Shown here: positions 63,763 to 64,000 of the stretch, piece after piece
Layout: every line of letters begins with the position of its first letter
Position numbering within the stretch: position 1 is the first letter of the stretch
Assembly: GCA_029266425.1 (NCBI GenBank)
Contig: JAQSWY010000001.1
Coordinates: 186,001-250,000, forward strand
Reading direction: 5' to 3'
Source: Xanthobacteraceae bacterium
GTDB taxonomy: Bacteria; Pseudomonadota; Alphaproteobacteria; Rhizobiales; Xanthobacteraceae
DNA: 64,000 nt
Notes under the pieces: model-generated
Database searches by the model: none
Told to the model about the DNA's origin: nothing
The model's input: only the letters and a program-made list of their open reading frames with translations
Made by a program: the position numbers and the translations under genes

Positions 63763-64000
63763 ATGGAACATCTTCCGATCTCACGTCCCGGTGTCGCTCG
63801 GCTGGCCTGCGCCGCGCTCCTCGTCGGCGGGCTCGCCGCCGGGCTGATGGGGGCCTTTGCCGGCGCCGGCGTCTCGGCCGAGACCGCGACGCTGAAGCCG
63901 GTCTCGGCCTTTGCCGGCATCGCGGACCAGAGCGCCCGCTCGGCCGCCCTGTTCCAGGAGGCGGCGAAGGTGATCGAGAGCCCGCGCTGCATGAACTGCC
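63763..64000 (+). CDS. Cytochrome c subunit of the molybdenum hydroxylase (partial)
   Basis: Begins with ATG 63763, with GAGGCGAAG upstream. The first 79 residues show a signal helix (LACAALLVGGLAAGLMGAFAG) and reach the first haem motif CMNC as the window ends. In this family a multi- or single-haem cytochrome takes electrons from the 2Fe-2S subunit to the respiratory chain. The gene is cut by the window edge, not broken. Confidence 0.8.
   Translation, partial: MEHLPISRPGVARLACAALLVGGLAAGLMGAFAGAGVSAETATLKPVSAFAGIADQSARSAALFQEAAKVIESPRCMNC

Noticed and set aside
61526-63784. Long minus-strand frame opposite the molybdenum hydroxylase large subunit
   Set aside because: Antisense to a well-supported gene, with no motif and Arg/His/Gly-rich composition.

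Overview
The window is high-GC, gene-dense DNA that looks like a chromosomal accessory-rich segment of an alphaproteobacterium of the order Hyphomicrobiales (Rhizobiales). Reasons: protein families (ECF42 sigma with YCII partner, DipZ, MocR regulator, extensin-like protein, FadR-type regulator next to a Dpp-like ABC operon), and intergenic palindromes of the kind scattered through Rhizobiales genomes. The genus cannot be fixed from sequence alone. I found no rRNA or tRNA, no transposase or integrase, no phage genes and no CRISPR array.

Layout. 0.3-4.5 kb: ABC transporter and the catalytic and small subunits of an FAD/Fe-S sugar dehydrogenase. 4.7-6.5 kb: YCII protein and ECF42 sigma factor with a promoter fitting self-regulation. 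6.6-13 kb: redox and stress genes (GST, HxlR regulator, Ohr, DipZ, two-component system). Ohr, DipZ and the response regulator share an upstream direct-repeat motif, which suggests a small regulon. 13.3-18.9 kb: YafK-like L,D-transpeptidase and an RND efflux pump. 19.1-22.1 kb: PstS-like protein with a Na/Pi transporter. 22.2-26.9 kb: DUF4399 protein, adenylate cyclase fused to an FGE-like domain, triheme cytochrome c with an unusual duplicated tail, and a small membrane protein. 26.9-36.8 kb: EamA exporter with a divergent MocR regulator, D-Ala-D-Ala ligase, and a peptide ABC operon with a divergent FadR-type regulator. 37-41.6 kb: lipase-like membrane protein, ComEC-like metallo-hydrolase and subtilisin-like protease, the best candidate for an undescribed system. 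41.9-50 kb: ABC-F protein, small enzymes, membrane-anchored adenosine deaminase-like protein, YkuD transpeptidase and extensin-like protein. 49.7-51.4 kb: ArgO/ArgP pair. 51.5-56.3 kb: small exported proteins, MBL hydrolase, two tandem Cys-rich MVL-type lectins and a Tat-exported phosphoesterase. 56.4-60.9 kb: MBL protein fused to a degenerate kinase-like ATPase, methyltransferase, serine hydrolase and META-domain protein. 61.1-64 kb: three-subunit periplasmic molybdenum hydroxylase, whose cytochrome gene is cut by the window end.

The themes are envelope metabolism and periplasmic redox chemistry. Two dehydrogenase systems deliver electrons to c-type cytochromes, and several exported proteins act on peptidoglycan, phosphate or glycans. 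Two degraded gene fragments (53.25 and 58.25 kb) each have an intact relative in the window, and at least three families of intergenic palindromes sit between operons. All functions are assigned by motif recognition without database searches.
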